Notes: a model not told the origin generated them from the letters alone. A stretch of 64,000 nucleotides of DNA from Cerina litoralis (GCA_022008415.1 JAIRBC010000005.1:124001-188000), one strand, 5' to 3'; shown: positions 1 to 9,905, counted from the stretch's first letter. Program-made: numbers and translations.

Positions 1-384
1 GTACTATCCGGAACCGAAATAAAATCGCTCCGGGATAGCAAGGCCTCCATCGCCGAGAGTTTTTGTGAATTTAATGAGCAAGGCGAACTTTTTGTAATCA
101 ATATGCAGATCGATGAATATTCGCATGGTTCGCACTATAACCACAAACCCAAAGCAGAACGTAAATTGTTGTTGAACAGACAAGAACTCAAAAAACTTCA
201 TAAAGAGGTAAAGAATTCGGGACTGACCATTGTGCCGTTGAATCTCTTTATCAATGATCGAGGATTAGCTAAAATAAACGTTGCGCTAGCCAAGGGTAAA
301 AAACTGTACGACAAACGCGAATCTATCAAGGATAGGGACAATAAAAAGTATCTGGACAGGATCAAGAAGAGCTTCAACAACTAG
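1..384 (+). CDS. smpB: SsrA-binding protein SmpB, 5'-truncated by the window edge
   Basis: SmpB binds tmRNA and brings it to stalled ribosomes for trans-translation in the cytoplasm. The reading frame is open from base 1, upstream of the first ATG at 103, and starts with GTEIKSLRDSKASIAESF, the conserved SmpB beta-barrel segment. It continues through HGSHYNHKPKAERKLLL and ends in a basic tail (DKRESIKDRDNKKYLDR) typical of the family. The 127 visible codons compare with about 150 in complete SmpB, so roughly 20-25 N-terminal residues lie outside the window. It is convergent with the methyltransferase gene at 601-1242. The family call is firm; the gene is partial only because the window cuts it. 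Confidence 0.95.
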   Translation, partial: VLSGTEIKSLRDSKASIAESFCEFNEQGELFVINMQIDEYSHGSHYNHKPKAERKLLLNRQELKKLHKEVKNSGLTIVPLNLFINDRGLAKINVALAKGKKLYDKRESIKDRDNKKYLDRIKKSFNN

Positions 385-600
385 AGTCCGCCTGTAAAGT
401 CCGATAACTTCGCAAGCCTTGTTCTCGAACTTTCTAGCCTAGACTCTGAGCTACTGGACAAACACTAATATATCCGCTTCCTGTCTGATATACTGGTATT
501 TCGAGGCCAAAGAAATTTCCAAAAATGCAGTCTGTTTTGGGAATAGAACAATCAATCTCAAAATGCTTTGGCTTACAGCGATCAGCGTATGGCGTGCAGC

Positions 601-1242
601 TTAATTCTTATCCTCCAAGAGTGGCACAAAGCGAAACGAACCAAATTCCTTCTTCTCAAATTCTTTTGCGGATTTTCGAATATAAAGCGTCATGATTTGA
701 TCGTCGATGCCAACGGGAATAACCAATCTACCCCCTACCCTCAATTGGGCCATCAGAGGTTTAGGAACCTCGGGGGCTCCAGCGGTTACAATGATCCCGT
801 CAAAAGGAGCTTCTTCCGCCAACCCTTTATAACCATCCCCAAAAATAATCTTTTTGGGGCGATAACCAATTTTCCCAAAGAAGATCGATGTTTTTTTAAA
901 AAGTTCCAATTGACGTTCTATGGTAAACACTTTAGCGCGCAGATGGAGTAAAATTGCCGTTTGGTATCCGCTTCCCGTACCAATTTCGAGTATTTTTGAT
1001 CCGGGTTTCACCTCTAAAAGTTCCGTTTGGAAAGCGACGGTATAGGGTTGGGATATGGTTTGATCGGCGCCAATGGGGAACGCTTTGTCCTGATAAGCAT
1101 GCGCTTCAAAACCACTGTCCAGGAACAAATGCCGTGGTATGGCTTTGATAGCATCCAAAACCTGCTTATCCCCTATCCCTTTTTCCGACAGGATTTCGGC
1201 CAATTTATTTCTCATTCCACGGTGTTTCAAAGTATCTTTCAA
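601..1242 (-). CDS. pcm: Protein-L-isoaspartate O-methyltransferase
   Basis: This 213-residue protein should methylate isoaspartyl residues in damaged proteins using S-adenosylmethionine, starting their repair. The family motif QTISQPYTVAFQTELL lies near residues 61-76 and is followed by the SAM-binding loop ILEIGTGSGYQTAILL. The segment IPRHLFLDSGFEAHAYQDKAFPIGADQT is the usual Pcm N-terminal half (quoted here as IPRHLFL through GADQT). Length is normal and no signal peptide is seen, so it is cytoplasmic. The ATG at 1242 gives the usual short N-terminus (MKDTLKHRGMRNKL). It is convergent with smpB and divergent from rpoD at 1497. Nothing is unusual. Confidence 0.93.
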   Translation of the reverse strand: MKDTLKHRGMRNKLAEILSEKGIGDKQVLDAIKAIPRHLFLDSGFEAHAYQDKAFPIGADQTISQPYTVAFQTELLEVKPGSKILEIGTGSGYQTAILLHLRAKVFTIERQLELFKKTSIFFGKIGYRPKKIIFGDGYKGLAEEAPFDGIIVTAGAPEVPKPLMAQLRVGGRLVIPVGIDDQIMTLYIRKSAKEFEKKEFGSFRFVPLLEDKN

Positions 1243-1496
1243 AGGTTCGGCTTTTGGCCCCTAAGTTAAAGAAAGCTTTCCTCATTTGCACGGCCTTTGG
1301 GATAATGATCCTTCTTTTATGTAGAAAAGGGAGCCCCAACGCAATAGATTATTAATCCCGTTCCATTTTGAACGCCCATTTTGGATAAAAGCATAAACTT
1401 TTCACAAAATGCAATATGCCCTACCCCCAATTTTAGGATAATACAGAAAAAAAACGTATGTTGAAAGCTTGTGGAATTTAAATCAAATATAAAAGA

Positions 1497-2360
1497 ATGA
1501 GGCAACTTAAGATTATCAAGCAAGTTACGAATAGGGAGTCAAAATCATTGGATAAATACTTGCAGGATATCAGTAAAATCGGTCTCATAACTGCCAACGA
1601 AGAGGTAGAACTGGCGCAACGTATCAGGGCCGGCGATGAGGCGGCACTGGAAAAACTGACCAATGCTAATTTAAGGTTTGTGGTTTCCGTAGCAAAACAA
1701 TATCAAAACCAGGGATTAAAGTTGCCCGATCTGATCAACGAAGGAAATGTGGGACTCGTAAAAGCCGCTAAACGTTTTGATGAGACCAGGGGCTTTAAGT
1801 TTATTTCCTATGCGGTCTGGTGGATTAGGCAATCTATTTTACAGGCGCTGGCAGAGCAATCTAGAATAGTTAGGTTGCCCTTGAACAAAATTGGATCCAT
1901 CAATAAGATCAAGAAGGCTTTTTCCTATCTGGAACAGGCACATGAACGACCCCCATCGGCGGAAGAAATTGCCGCGGAACTGGAACTCACTGTTAACGAG
2001 GTAAAACAATCCATAAAAAATTCTGGGCGACACGTATCCATGGACGCTCCTTTTCGGGAAGGGGAAGAATCCAACCTTTACGACGTACTGCGTTCGGACG
2101 AATCGCCCAATCCGGATGGGAATTTGTTGCGGCAATCCCTGAACACGGAAATCAATAGAGCATTGGAAACCCTTTCCCCCAGAGAGGCCGATGTGGTAAA
2201 ACTCTATTACGGGGTCGGGGACGAACCCTCCATGACCTTGGAAGAAATCGGTCAGACTTTTGGCCTAACCCGGGAAAGGGTAAGGCAAATTAGGGAAAAG
2301 GCCATTCGAAAACTAAGGCACAACTCCAGGAGCAAGATATTGAAGACGTATTTAGGGTAA
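1497..2360 (+). CDS. rpoD: Primary RNA polymerase sigma factor (RpoD/SigA, Bacteroidota type)
   Basis: This 287-residue protein directs RNA polymerase to housekeeping promoters. It starts immediately at region 1.2 ([16 protein letters not shown]) and lacks region 1.1, as expected for the primary sigma factor of this phylum. Region 2 includes [35 protein letters not shown] and [13 protein letters not shown]. Region 3 follows, and region 4.2 is the [23 protein letters not shown] near the C-terminus. It would recognise promoters of the TTTG-N19-20-TAnnTTTG type, several of which are noted in this window. The gene is monocistronic and convergent with galT. Confidence 0.96.
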   Translation: MRQLKIIKQVTNRESKSLDKYLQDISKIGLITANEEVELAQRIRAGDEAALEKLTNANLRFVVSVAKQYQNQGLKLPDLINEGNVGLVKAAKRFDETRGFKFISYAVWWIRQSILQALAEQSRIVRLPLNKIGSINKIKKAFSYLEQAHERPPSAEEIAAELELTVNEVKQSIKNSGRHVSMDAPFREGEESNLYDVLRSDESPNPDGNLLRQSLNTEINRALETLSPREADVVKLYYGVGDEPSMTLEEIGQTFGLTRERVRQIREKAIRKLRHNSRSKILKTYLG

Positions 2361-2470
2361 AGAAATACTTGTATGTTTTTAGCAGTAATCATTATGGATT
2401 TTTGACTCTAGAGCCTGGCAGTTGCGAAGTTTATAAAATCAAGAAATAAATTATTTTGTATGGGCTCTTG

Positions 2471-2488
2471 ATTCTAGACTCTTGGTTC
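2471..2488. repeat. 18-bp dispersed word, copy in inverted orientation
   Basis: On the minus strand these 18 bases read GAACCAAGAGTCTAGAAT, which is identical to 56152-56169 on the plus strand more than 53 kb away. Both copies lie in gene-free DNA just past stop codons. The surroundings are low-complexity strings of CAAGA/CTAGA words. An identical 18-mer at these two spots is unlikely by chance, but no function can be read from it. Confidence 0.6.
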
Positions 2489-2521
2489 TATGATATTTGA
2501 CTTACTACTAAATTGGAATAT

Positions 2522-3562
2522 TTATCTTAGTGTATAATGGACATCCGAAAGCCCTTTTAAGGTATCCGCTGCTTGTTCGGCAGTAATGTCCCGTTGTGGA
2601 TTGGCAAACATTTCATAGCCTACCATAAACTTCTTTACGGTTGCAGATCGCAACAACGGAGGGTAAAAAGACATGTGAAAATGCCACTCGGGATGCTTTT
2701 TGCCGTTCGTGGGTGCTTGATGTATCCCGGCAGAATAAGGGAAGGATGTCTCAAAGATATTATCGTAACGGGTGGTCAGTTTTTTAATGATTTCCGCGTA
2801 GGCCTGTTTTTCATCTTCATTAAGCTCCCCTAGATGGGCCCGTTTTCTTTTGGGAACGATTAAAGTCTCGTACGGCCATACCGCCCAATAGGGCACCAAG
2901 GCAACAAAATGTTCGTTTTCTAGAAAAATACGTTCCCTAGATTCCAGTTCTTGGACCAAATAATCGCCCAATAGGCTCCTATGGTTTTTGTCCCAATACG
3001 CTTTAAAACGCATATCTTTTTTTTGGACTTCTTGGGGGATAGTCCGTTGCGCCCAAATCTGCCCATGGGGATGCGGATTGCTACAGCCCATGATATCGCC
3101 CTTGTTCTCAAAAATCTGAATATGGTTAATGCTTTTCATGGCTCCGAGTTCCCTGTATTCCTTTTGCCAGAGCGTAATAACATCTACAATTGCACCTACG
3201 GTCATTAAGGGCAAGGTCAGCGAATGGTTTGGGGAAAAGCACACTACCTTACAGATACCAGATTCCGATTCGGCCTTGAGCAGGCCATCAGAAAACTTAA
3301 CATCTTCCACATTTTGTAACAAGGCGGAAAAATCATTGGTAAAGGAAAAAGGTGTGGAATAATCAGGATTTACGGAACCTCCCATACGCTCGTTGCCCGG
3401 ACATAGGTAACAGGACGGATCGTATTGGGGACGTTGCTCAACTTCACTTTTTTCGGTCTTTCCCTGCCATGGCCTTTTGGTCCTGTGCGGTGAAACCAAT
3501 ACCCATTCCCCCGTAAGTATGTTTAACCTCCTGTGTGGGTTGTCGTTGAATTCCGGGTCCAT
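2522..3562 (-). CDS. galT: Galactose-1-phosphate uridylyltransferase
   Basis: Second enzyme of the Leloir pathway: it exchanges galactose-1-phosphate with UDP-glucose to give UDP-galactose and glucose-1-phosphate. The 346 residues match the usual length. The start [22 protein letters not shown] is the conserved N-terminal segment (key part [15 protein letters not shown]). CYLCPGN is the metal/structural motif, and the catalytic His-Pro-His lies in [20 protein letters not shown] and [13 protein letters not shown] follow in the second HIT-like half. Its ATG is 1 bp from the galK stop, so galK and galT form an operon in that order. Cytoplasmic. Confidence 0.96.
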   Translation of the reverse strand: MDPEFNDNPHRRLNILTGEWVLVSPHRTKRPWQGKTEKSEVEQRPQYDPSCYLCPGNERMGGSVNPDYSTPFSFTNDFSALLQNVEDVKFSDGLLKAESESGICKVVCFSPNHSLTLPLMTVGAIVDVITLWQKEYRELGAMKSINHIQIFENKGDIMGCSNPHPHGQIWAQRTIPQEVQKKDMRFKAYWDKNHRSLLGDYLVQELESRERIFLENEHFVALVPYWAVWPYETLIVPKRKRAHLGELNEDEKQAYAEIIKKLTTRYDNIFETSFPYSAGIHQAPTNGKKHPEWHFHMSFYPPLLRSATVKKFMVGYEMFANPQRDITAEQAADTLKGLSDVHYTLR

Positions 3563-3563
3563 A

Positions 3564-4697
3564 TCACGGTAGTTTTATAGATGTGCCCTCGCTTGGCAAT
3601 GCTTCGAAAGCAGTAAGTTCTATGTTGAATCTTTCCTTGTAAGCCCTGGATGCGCTCTGAAGGTAGTCCGCTACGGCATCCTCATGCACCAAGTTGATGG
3701 TACAGCCACCAAAGCCGCCACCCATTAAACGGGCACCGAGTACAGCATCGTTAGTCTTAGAAAAATCGACTAGAAAATCGAGTTCCGGACAACTTACTTC
3801 GTACAATTTACTAAGTCCATCATGTGTGTCGTACAATAAATTGCCTAACTTTTGAAGATCGTTGACCTTTAGGGCCGCAACCGCCTCCAAAACCCGTTCT
3901 TTTTCTTGAACAATGTAAAGGCAGCGATTAAAGACCTTTTCCCCCATGGTATCCCTATGCTGTATAACCATGGCCTCTGTTGCTTGTCTAAGCGAATTAA
4001 CCTCGGGATGGAATTTCTTTAAAACCGCAACCCCTGCCTCGCATTCGGCCCTACGGGTATTGTATTCGCCAGAAGCTAGATTGTGGGATACGTTGGTGTT
4101 TAACATCAAAATTTTGTAGGGTGCTAAATCTATCGGTATATACTCGAATTCCAAGGATTCGCAATCCAATAGGATAACATTCCCTTCTTTGCTCATTACG
4201 GAAGCGAACTGATCCATAATTCCACATTTGGTGCCTACGTAGTTGTGTTCCGCACGCTGCGAAAGCTCCACGATCTCCATTCTAGTAAGTTCAAGATCAA
4301 AAAGTTCGTTCAGGCCATAAGCAAATCCGCATTCCAGGGCTGCGGAAGAACTTACCCCAGAGCCAATGGGCAGACGGCTCTCTATGGTACAATCAAAACC
4401 GCGAACCTTGTCCGTCTTCAGTGAAATCTCATTGAGAACCCCCAAAATATAATTTTCCCACTCGGTATTACTGGGGGCGATCACGGAAAGATCTATTTGG
4501 AAACCAGTATCGTATCCCATACTGTAAACGTGACAAATACGATCGGAATCGTTCCTTTGAAATTTAAAAGTGATTTTCTTTCCAATGGCCGTCGGTAGTA
4601 CATAGCCCATGTTGTAATCGGCATGCTCCCCTATTATATTTATTCGACCCGGGGATCGAACCGTGAGTTCCGGTTCAAAATACTTGAGAAATTCCAT
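3564..4697 (-). CDS. galK: Galactokinase
   Basis: A GHMP-family kinase that phosphorylates galactose at C1 using ATP, the first step of the Leloir pathway. The 377-residue protein shows the substrate motif [17 protein letters not shown] near residues 17-33, the ATP-binding GHMP motif [16 protein letters not shown], and the C-terminal glycine-rich motif [14 protein letters not shown]. The usual EHTDYN reads EHADYN here; the neighbouring catalytic positions are kept. It is the first gene of a galKT operon with galT 1 bp downstream. The leader contains a TAnnTTTG element and an inverted repeat at 4761-4779, suggesting repressor control. No mutarotase or sugar transporter gene is next to it in this window. 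Confidence 0.96.
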   Translation of the reverse strand: MEFLKYFEPELTVRSPGRINIIGEHADYNMGYVLPTAIGKKITFKFQRNDSDRICHVYSMGYDTGFQIDLSVIAPSNTEWENYILGVLNEISLKTDKVRGFDCTIESRLPIGSGVSSSAALECGFAYGLNELFDLELTRMEIVELSQRAEHNYVGTKCGIMDQFASVMSKEGNVILLDCESLEFEYIPIDLAPYKILMLNTNVSHNLASGEYNTRRAECEAGVAVLKKFHPEVNSLRQATEAMVIQHRDTMGEKVFNRCLYIVQEKERVLEAVAALKVNDLQKLGNLLYDTHDGLSKLYEVSCPELDFLVDFSKTNDAVLGARLMGGGFGGCTINLVHEDAVADYLQSASRAYKERFNIELTAFEALPSEGTSIKLP

Positions 4698-4736
4698 GCC
4701 TTGCCTAGTATTAATCCAACACTTGCTGGTTCAGCA

Positions 4737-4744
4737 CAAATATA
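4737..4744 (-). promoter_or_regulatory. Putative -7 element of galKT
   Basis: The minus strand reads TATATTTG, an exact match to the Bacteroidota -7 consensus TAnnTTTG, 40 bp before the galK start codon. No perfect TTTG -33 box is visible; TTTA lies about 21 bp further upstream, inside the inverted repeat at 4761-4779. Confidence 0.5.
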
Positions 4745-4760
4745 ACACAATTAATTTAAT

Positions 4761-4779
4761 AAACGTAAAAAATACGTTT
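4761..4779. promoter_or_regulatory. Inverted repeat AAACGTA-N5-TACGTTT, candidate galKT operator
   Basis: Two perfect 7-bp arms (4761-4767 and 4773-4779) flank a 5-bp A spacer. The centre lies about 30 bp upstream of the TATATTTG box, so a bound dimer would cover the -33 region. The dyad size fits a dimeric HTH repressor such as LacI or GntR type. No such repressor gene is adjacent. Confidence 0.4.
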
Positions 4780-4855
4780 AAATTATCGGGGTTCGGATCT
4801 CACCTCGAAAATTATGGAATGGCACACTTGGTTAAAGCACTTCTTAAGCAACCCA

Positions 4856-5674
4856 CTACAACTTTTTCAACTGAATATTTTTATATTCTACTTTCATGGG
4901 CGGCCCCACGTGCACCTGGACCCCTAACCAACCGGAGAAGCTGCGATTAACGGTATCGTCATCGATTACCTCGCTCATTAAAATTCCATTGACGTAATGC
5001 TGTAGTTTGTTTCCTTGGACTATAAGGTGCACCTTGTTCCAATCTTCCGCTTTTATTTTGGCTTTCAAGGAATCTGAATCTCCAAGCGATTCTACTACAT
5101 CCCTATTCTGCCAAGCGTTATTCTTAACATTTTCCCTTAAAGATCCAGGTTCATCGGGGTTTTTCTGGGAAGTAATAACGGCCTTTTCACCCCTATATGC
5201 CAAGGTGGTCCGTTTTCTTTCTTCGTAGTTCTGGCCCGTATACCTATTTTGCCCATCAATATCGGCCTGATATCCCCTTAAGGCGTTGGGAATACTATCT
5301 AAAAGTTCACTGCGGTAATTAATGCCACTGTTGCCATCCTCTGTTATCCTAAATTCCGCCTTTAGCTCAAAATCCTTGGGCTGACCTCCTTGCCAGATAA
5401 TAAAGGTATTTTTTTTAATCAGGGTAGATGGGGTTACCTCCCCCACCAAACTTCCGTCCTCTGCCCTCCAATGAATGCCGTCTCCCTTCCAATTGTCCAA
5501 GGTCTTGCCGTCGAATATCGATACAAAACCATCATCTGCTACTTTTTCGGGTTTCTTTGTTTCTTCGACCACTTCTTTCTTTTTTTCCTTACAGGATTGA
5601 AAGGAGAAAATAATAACGGAGAACAGTAAAACACTCCCGGCAATAAGTTTGATGTTGATTTTTTGATTCCTCAT
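4856..5674 (-). CDS. DUF1080 (3-keto-disaccharide hydrolase-like) lipoprotein
   Basis: A 272-residue exported lipoprotein: hydrophobic N-terminus and lipobox FQSC with Cys28, followed by a charged KEKKKEVVEETKK linker. The DUF1080 fold begins at DGFVSIFDGKTLDNWKGDG and carries the usual WRAEDGSLVGE and NSGINYRSE motifs, ending in a strand-rich beta-sandwich (WLGVQVHVGPPMKVEYKNI). Members of this family cleave 3-keto-glycosides made by Gfo/Idh/MocA dehydrogenases, but many are uncharacterised, so the exact substrate is open. It overlaps the upstream VCBS-repeat gene by 4 bp (ATGA-type junction), so the two are translationally coupled. Confidence 0.85.
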   Translation of the reverse strand: MRNQKINIKLIAGSVLLFSVIIFSFQSCKEKKKEVVEETKKPEKVADDGFVSIFDGKTLDNWKGDGIHWRAEDGSLVGEVTPSTLIKKNTFIIWQGGQPKDFELKAEFRITEDGNSGINYRSELLDSIPNALRGYQADIDGQNRYTGQNYEERKRTTLAYRGEKAVITSQKNPDEPGSLRENVKNNAWQNRDVVESLGDSDSLKAKIKAEDWNKVHLIVQGNKLQHYVNGILMSEVIDDDTVNRSFSGWLGVQVHVGPPMKVEYKNIQLKKL

Positions 5675-6894
5675 ATTGGTTTATTATAAAAAATGTAAAG
5701 GCCATCCTTTCCGGCCACGATAATGTCTTTTCTTCCAGATCCGTTCAAGTCCTTTACAACAAAGTAGATACCGGTTCCCTTTCCTTTACCAAAGATACCA
5801 TAACTGATAACCTGTTTGCTAAAGCTTTCCCCGTTCCATTTATAGTAATAGATACCGACGGGGTCGTTGCCACCCGGATCATGCCCGTTGTGGGCCCTGT
5901 ATCTTTTACCGGTAAGGAGTTCCATTTGTCCGTCCCCGTCCAGATCAACCCATTCCATGGTGTGGAACTGCGAATTGTACAGGTCTATGGGGTGCTTTGT
6001 CCAACTTCGTACCTTTGTCCTGTCATCCACCTTTTGTTTGTACCAGTCCAAGCCGTAGCCATGAGCCTGACCCACGATAGCGTCATTTAGGCCATCTTGG
6101 TTTACATCCACCACCAGAATCGGGATGCTCGCCGTACCAAAATTAAAATCGGAGTGAAAGGCCCAAGTACCGCTAAAAGGCTCTTTCGGTGCTTCCAACC
6201 ATCCATTGTGGACGAGGAGGTCGCCCCTGCCATCCCCATTGATATCCCCAAATCCCAAACCATGGCCGTGTTTGCCCATAATTCCGTAGGCTTTGAATCT
6301 TCCCGTGCCCTTGCCTTGTTCGTCCCCAATCAAATGATAAATAACCAAAGAGTCATTCGGAGTATTGGGAATGACCTCCAAGATCCCGTCCCCGTCAATA
6401 TCCCAAGCCCGGGTAGTCTCAATGTTTCCCGTTTCGGCTATCTTGTGCACTTGCCATTCCTGTTCGTTCCCTGGGTTTTCCTTCCAAACCAATTGCCCGC
6501 CGAACCAACCACCGGTAATAAAATCCAGGCGGCCATCACCGTTCACATCCATGGGGATAGTGGAAAAGTCGTCCCAATATTCCCCATAGCGCTGGGAAGA
6601 ACCTATAAAATGTCGAATTACATAATCCGGTCCTTCGTACCAAAACGCTCCCGAAACGAGGTCGGGCACCTTATCATCATTCACATCAAAAACCCCGACT
6701 GACTCATAGCTTTCGGAGGCAATCTTGGTTTTGGTAAAAGAGATCGGCGTTTCGAGATTTTCATTTTCTGAAATTCTGGATTGCGTCCAGCCGGGACTGT
6801 TGATCATAATTAAAGGTGCAAATAGGACATCCCATCTCACTAACAATTTTATGCATCGGGGCAAAATTGGAGCCGAAAATATTGAGTGATTCAT
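5671..6894 (-). CDS. FG-GAP/VCBS-repeat secreted protein
   Basis: A 407-residue protein made of about seven calcium-binding-like repeats with DxNxDGxxD cores: DVNDDKVPD, DVNGDGRLD, DIDGDGILE, DINGDGRGD, DVNQDGLND, DLDGDGQME and DLNGSGRKD. Such repeats fold as a beta-propeller, usually outside the inner membrane. The N-terminus has a hydrophobic stretch (VLFAPLIMINSPGW) preceded by basic residues; it is an atypical signal peptide and the true start could be further in. The 4-bp overlap with the DUF1080 gene and shared strand with the cytochrome-type protein upstream suggest a common role in extracytoplasmic sugar or polymer handling. Function is not known. Confidence 0.8.
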   Translation of the reverse strand: MNHSIFSAPILPRCIKLLVRWDVLFAPLIMINSPGWTQSRISENENLETPISFTKTKIASESYESVGVFDVNDDKVPDLVSGAFWYEGPDYVIRHFIGSSQRYGEYWDDFSTIPMDVNGDGRLDFITGGWFGGQLVWKENPGNEQEWQVHKIAETGNIETTRAWDIDGDGILEVIPNTPNDSLVIYHLIGDEQGKGTGRFKAYGIMGKHGHGLGFGDINGDGRGDLLVHNGWLEAPKEPFSGTWAFHSDFNFGTASIPILVVDVNQDGLNDAIVGQAHGYGLDWYKQKVDDRTKVRSWTKHPIDLYNSQFHTMEWVDLDGDGQMELLTGKRYRAHNGHDPGGNDPVGIYYYKWNGESFSKQVISYGIFGKGKGTGIYFVVKDLNGSGRKDIIVAGKDGLYIFYNKPI

Positions 6895-7004
6895 TTAATT
6901 ATTGTCATTACCATATCCTTCAACTATGATTATGGATATCGTAAATCATTGGTTCATAATTGCTAATAGCTCTCACTATAGTTGTGGTTCTTGTTTAAAA
7001 ACGG

Positions 7005-7028
7005 CCCCATACCCCCCTTCAAAGGAAT
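7005..7028. repeat. C-rich dispersed element, degenerate copy
   Basis: CCCCATACCCCCCTTCAAAGG lies between two minus-strand genes. It is a short member of the C-run/G-run family found in most gaps of the transporter cluster (for example 17378-17436 and 27535-27570). The G-rich arm is nearly lost here. Confidence 0.4.
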
Positions 7029-7116
7029 CTGCACTGGCAAATATCAACCATAAACCCATAAGCTTTTGAGTTTGTATTTGATCCCTACCACTGATCTCCA
7101 AAATTGAAAAAATAAG

Positions 7117-9804
7117 CTATTTGGCATCCTGTTTGCCCTCCTTATAGATAGGGTTATCAGGATTACCACCGGCGATCAAATAGGCCAACAGATCCTTGAG
7201 CTCCTCTGGGTTCAACCTATTGATCGTTCCTGGGGGCATCAAAGAGACGGTGGATTGTCCTTTACCGGTTACTTGATCTTTTGGAATGGTACGTGTAATA
7301 TCCGGCGCGTAGGGATTTTGCGAAATAACATAATTTTGCGGGTCTTCATTTACGATCCTGCCCACAACGGCCTCTCCATTCTTCAATGAAAAAGTGGTGG
7401 TATTGTACTGATCCGAAATTACGGCACTCGGATCGATAATGGCCTTCAACATATCTTCAGGGGAAAAGCGGGTACCCAACTGGGTCAAATCGGGACCTAT
7501 ATTTTCACCTTCTCCACGCATGCTATGACAGGTGATGCAGGTGGTGGCCGCGAACATATTCTTACCATTTTCGAAATCGCGTTTCCCAAGTCCGTTTGCC
7601 AGCAATGGAGCAATATCTTCCTCCTTCCAATTTTTTCCGGGCCCTTTGGGTTGGGGGACCCCATCCAACAGGTCGTTCCCGGATTTGCTCAGCAAAGAAT
7701 CACCGGACATTTCATTGTAGTAAGCGAATTTATTTTTCGGTACGTGTGACAATGCCATTTTCCTGGCACGATCAATAAACCCGACATAACTGTTTCCTGC
7801 CTTGTATGAAAACGCGTGATAAAACCATCTGAAATACTTCTCACGAAGCTCCGGTGTCCATCCCTCGGTGACCTCGCTCAGAACGATACCGTAATAAATG
7901 TGCTGGGCCGGGGGAAGATTTTTAAGCGTCCGGGCGATATCGATCCCGTACTGGGGATTTCTCAGGATCAAGTCGGCAGAATTGGTGGCGGTATTCGCCA
8001 TAACGTCGGCGTTCTCCCCTTTTTGGGATTCCATCAGATCTAGCGTTTTTACAACGATCTGTGGGTCGTTTAGGTAGGCCAATGTCTTGCTCAACAATTG
8101 ATTGGTCACATCGGTATTTGCGGGATAATGGGGAGACAGATAGCCGATGACCTTATTTTTCAAAGATCTATTTGGCTCTCCAAAGCGGGCCAAAACCAGC
8201 TCAAAAGCGCGCAAAATATCCACTTGGTCGGTGGCGGAAAGTTTGTCGTAATCTATCTGCATCAGGGTGGTCAACATTCGGCCCTGCTGGGTTTTATCGC
8301 CGTGCCTCGCCAAAGCTATTACGCCCTGTATCGCCGTCGTGGGGTCTTTTTCCCCAAATACCTTATTCTGCCAATCTTTTAAGGGTTGGTGTTCTATCGC
8401 TATCCGCGCAGCATATTGTATAAACCGGTCCCCGTTGTTCAGGTAGGGCCATGCGAAATCTACAGCGCCTTCCTTTGGACCCGTGTGATAGGCTTCCAAT
8501 TGTTTCCTTATTTTGTGTTCCTTTGTTTCCACGGGAACCCCGGACTCCTTGTTATCATCTATCGTCTGATCATAATAGACCCTGTACAGGTCGGAATCCA
8601 ACCTGCGGCCCCCGGTCATAAAATAGAGCGCGCCATCTGGACCGATTACCCCATCGGTCAAGGGCAACGGAATCCCGGAAAGGAATTCCTCTTTTTTGGT
8701 TTCATAGGAAGCACCCTTGGGTTGGAGTTCTAAGGCGTAGATTATACCAAAGCTCCAGTCAAAAGCAAACAGACTATGGCGATATTTACTGGGGAACTTG
8801 GCATCCTTACCGTAAAACACATTGGTAGGGGAACCTTGGCCGATATTTAATATCGGCGGCAGATTGTCGGGATACGCAGGGGACCATTTTCCATCCCCGG
8901 TACGCCACCCAAATTCACTTCCACTAGTTACGTGACAGATTCGGGTGGGCCTGTACCATGGCATCCCGATATCCCACTCCATATCCGAATCGTACGTAAA
9001 CATATCCCCGAGCTCGTTAAAGGCCAGGTCGAAGGGGTTTCTATAACCCGCACTTATCAGTTCCCAGTTTTTCCCTTCGGGATCTATATGGGCGATCCAC
9101 CCCCCGGGGGCGGTCCTGCTATTGGCATGGCCTCTGGGGTCTTTAATTAAAGGTAAAAGATTGTCGCGCTGCCATACCTTGGGCAGCCGGTAGGAATCCA
9201 TTTCCGGCAAATCTGTATGATTACCGGCAATGACGTAAAGCGACTTGCCATCCGGTGCCATTACGATGCTATGGGGACCGTGTTCGCCAGGCTCGCCAGG
9301 CAATTCACGGATCGTGGTGATCTTATCGTACTGATCGTCGTTATCGGTGTCCTGTAAACGATAAAGCCCGCTGTTTCTGTCAAAATCGGCATCGCTGCGG
9401 TGGTTCACCATAACGTATAAGCTGTTAAAAGCGTAGAGCAGTCCCTGGGCATAGCCCATCTGGATGACGGAATCGGCGACGGCATCCGCGGTCTTTATCT
9501 TGAGCCTTTCTACCTTCGGCGTAAGTGTTTCGGAACCTATGGGAGCTAGTTCCAACCTATAAAGTGCTCCGTACTGGTCGGCAGTTATCAGCCTGCCCTT
9601 GTCGTCAAAAGTCATCGCAACCCACGAGCCCTGTTCGTTTTCGCCCGGGTTGTATAAATGCTCGGCCCTAAAACCCGCTTGTAGTTTAAGTTTTTCAATT
9701 TTAGGGTCTAGTGACCGGGAGTCGGCCGAGGCGGTTTCCTTCGGGTTATTACAGGATACGATTAGAAGGGCGGTAAGGGTAAGGCTAAGAAAAATTTTAG
9801 ACAT
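7117..9804 (-). CDS. Beta-propeller dehydrogenase-like lipoprotein with C-terminal cytochrome c domain
   Basis: An 895-residue exported lipoprotein (lipobox IVSC, Cys18). Residues about 40-420 resemble the membrane-bound dehydrogenase/PQQ-glucose dehydrogenase-like propeller common in Planctomycetes, Verrucomicrobia and Bacteroidota (GPHSIVMAPDGKSLYV, GWIAHIDPEGKNWELIS, YRNPFDLAFN). Residues about 430-690 are helical and HEAT-like. A single c-type haem site CITCH is at about residues 755-759, followed by the haem-binding-domain tail (GPDLTQLGTRFSPEDML, LKDLLAYLIAGG) with a likely distal Met in LMPPGTINRL. It probably oxidises a sugar or alcohol in the periplasm. No dedicated electron acceptor is encoded nearby. 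The 222-bp gap to the downstream VCBS gene leaves co-transcription open. Confidence 0.8.
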   Translation of the reverse strand: MSKIFLSLTLTALLIVSCNNPKETASADSRSLDPKIEKLKLQAGFRAEHLYNPGENEQGSWVAMTFDDKGRLITADQYGALYRLELAPIGSETLTPKVERLKIKTADAVADSVIQMGYAQGLLYAFNSLYVMVNHRSDADFDRNSGLYRLQDTDNDDQYDKITTIRELPGEPGEHGPHSIVMAPDGKSLYVIAGNHTDLPEMDSYRLPKVWQRDNLLPLIKDPRGHANSRTAPGGWIAHIDPEGKNWELISAGYRNPFDLAFNELGDMFTYDSDMEWDIGMPWYRPTRICHVTSGSEFGWRTGDGKWSPAYPDNLPPILNIGQGSPTNVFYGKDAKFPSKYRHSLFAFDWSFGIIYALELQPKGASYETKKEEFLSGIPLPLTDGVIGPDGALYFMTGGRRLDSDLYRVYYDQTIDDNKESGVPVETKEHKIRKQLEAYHTGPKEGAVDFAWPYLNNGDRFIQYAARIAIEHQPLKDWQNKVFGEKDPTTAIQGVIALARHGDKTQQGRMLTTLMQIDYDKLSATDQVDILRAFELVLARFGEPNRSLKNKVIGYLSPHYPANTDVTNQLLSKTLAYLNDPQIVVKTLDLMESQKGENADVMANTATNSADLILRNPQYGIDIARTLKNLPPAQHIYYGIVLSEVTEGWTPELREKYFRWFYHAFSYKAGNSYVGFIDRARKMALSHVPKNKFAYYNEMSGDSLLSKSGNDLLDGVPQPKGPGKNWKEEDIAPLLANGLGKRDFENGKNMFAATTCITCHSMRGEGENIGPDLTQLGTRFSPEDMLKAIIDPSAVISDQYNTTTFSLKNGEAVVGRIVNEDPQNYVISQNPYAPDITRTIPKDQVTGKGQSTVSLMPPGTINRLNPEELKDLLAYLIAGGNPDNPIYKEGKQDAK

Positions 9805-9905
9805 TTTGTTGTTGGTTTGGTTAACGGGCTGCGGTTTTTAAAATACTTCCAAAAAACAGCAGATAAAACTAAGCGAAAAACTTGTTAAAAAAAAATGTGT
9901 GCCCA

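Noticed and set aside
6097..6702. 201-codon plus-strand ORF inside the VCBS-repeat gene
   Set aside because: Shadow of repeated DxNxDG codons on the other strand; no independent motif or start context.
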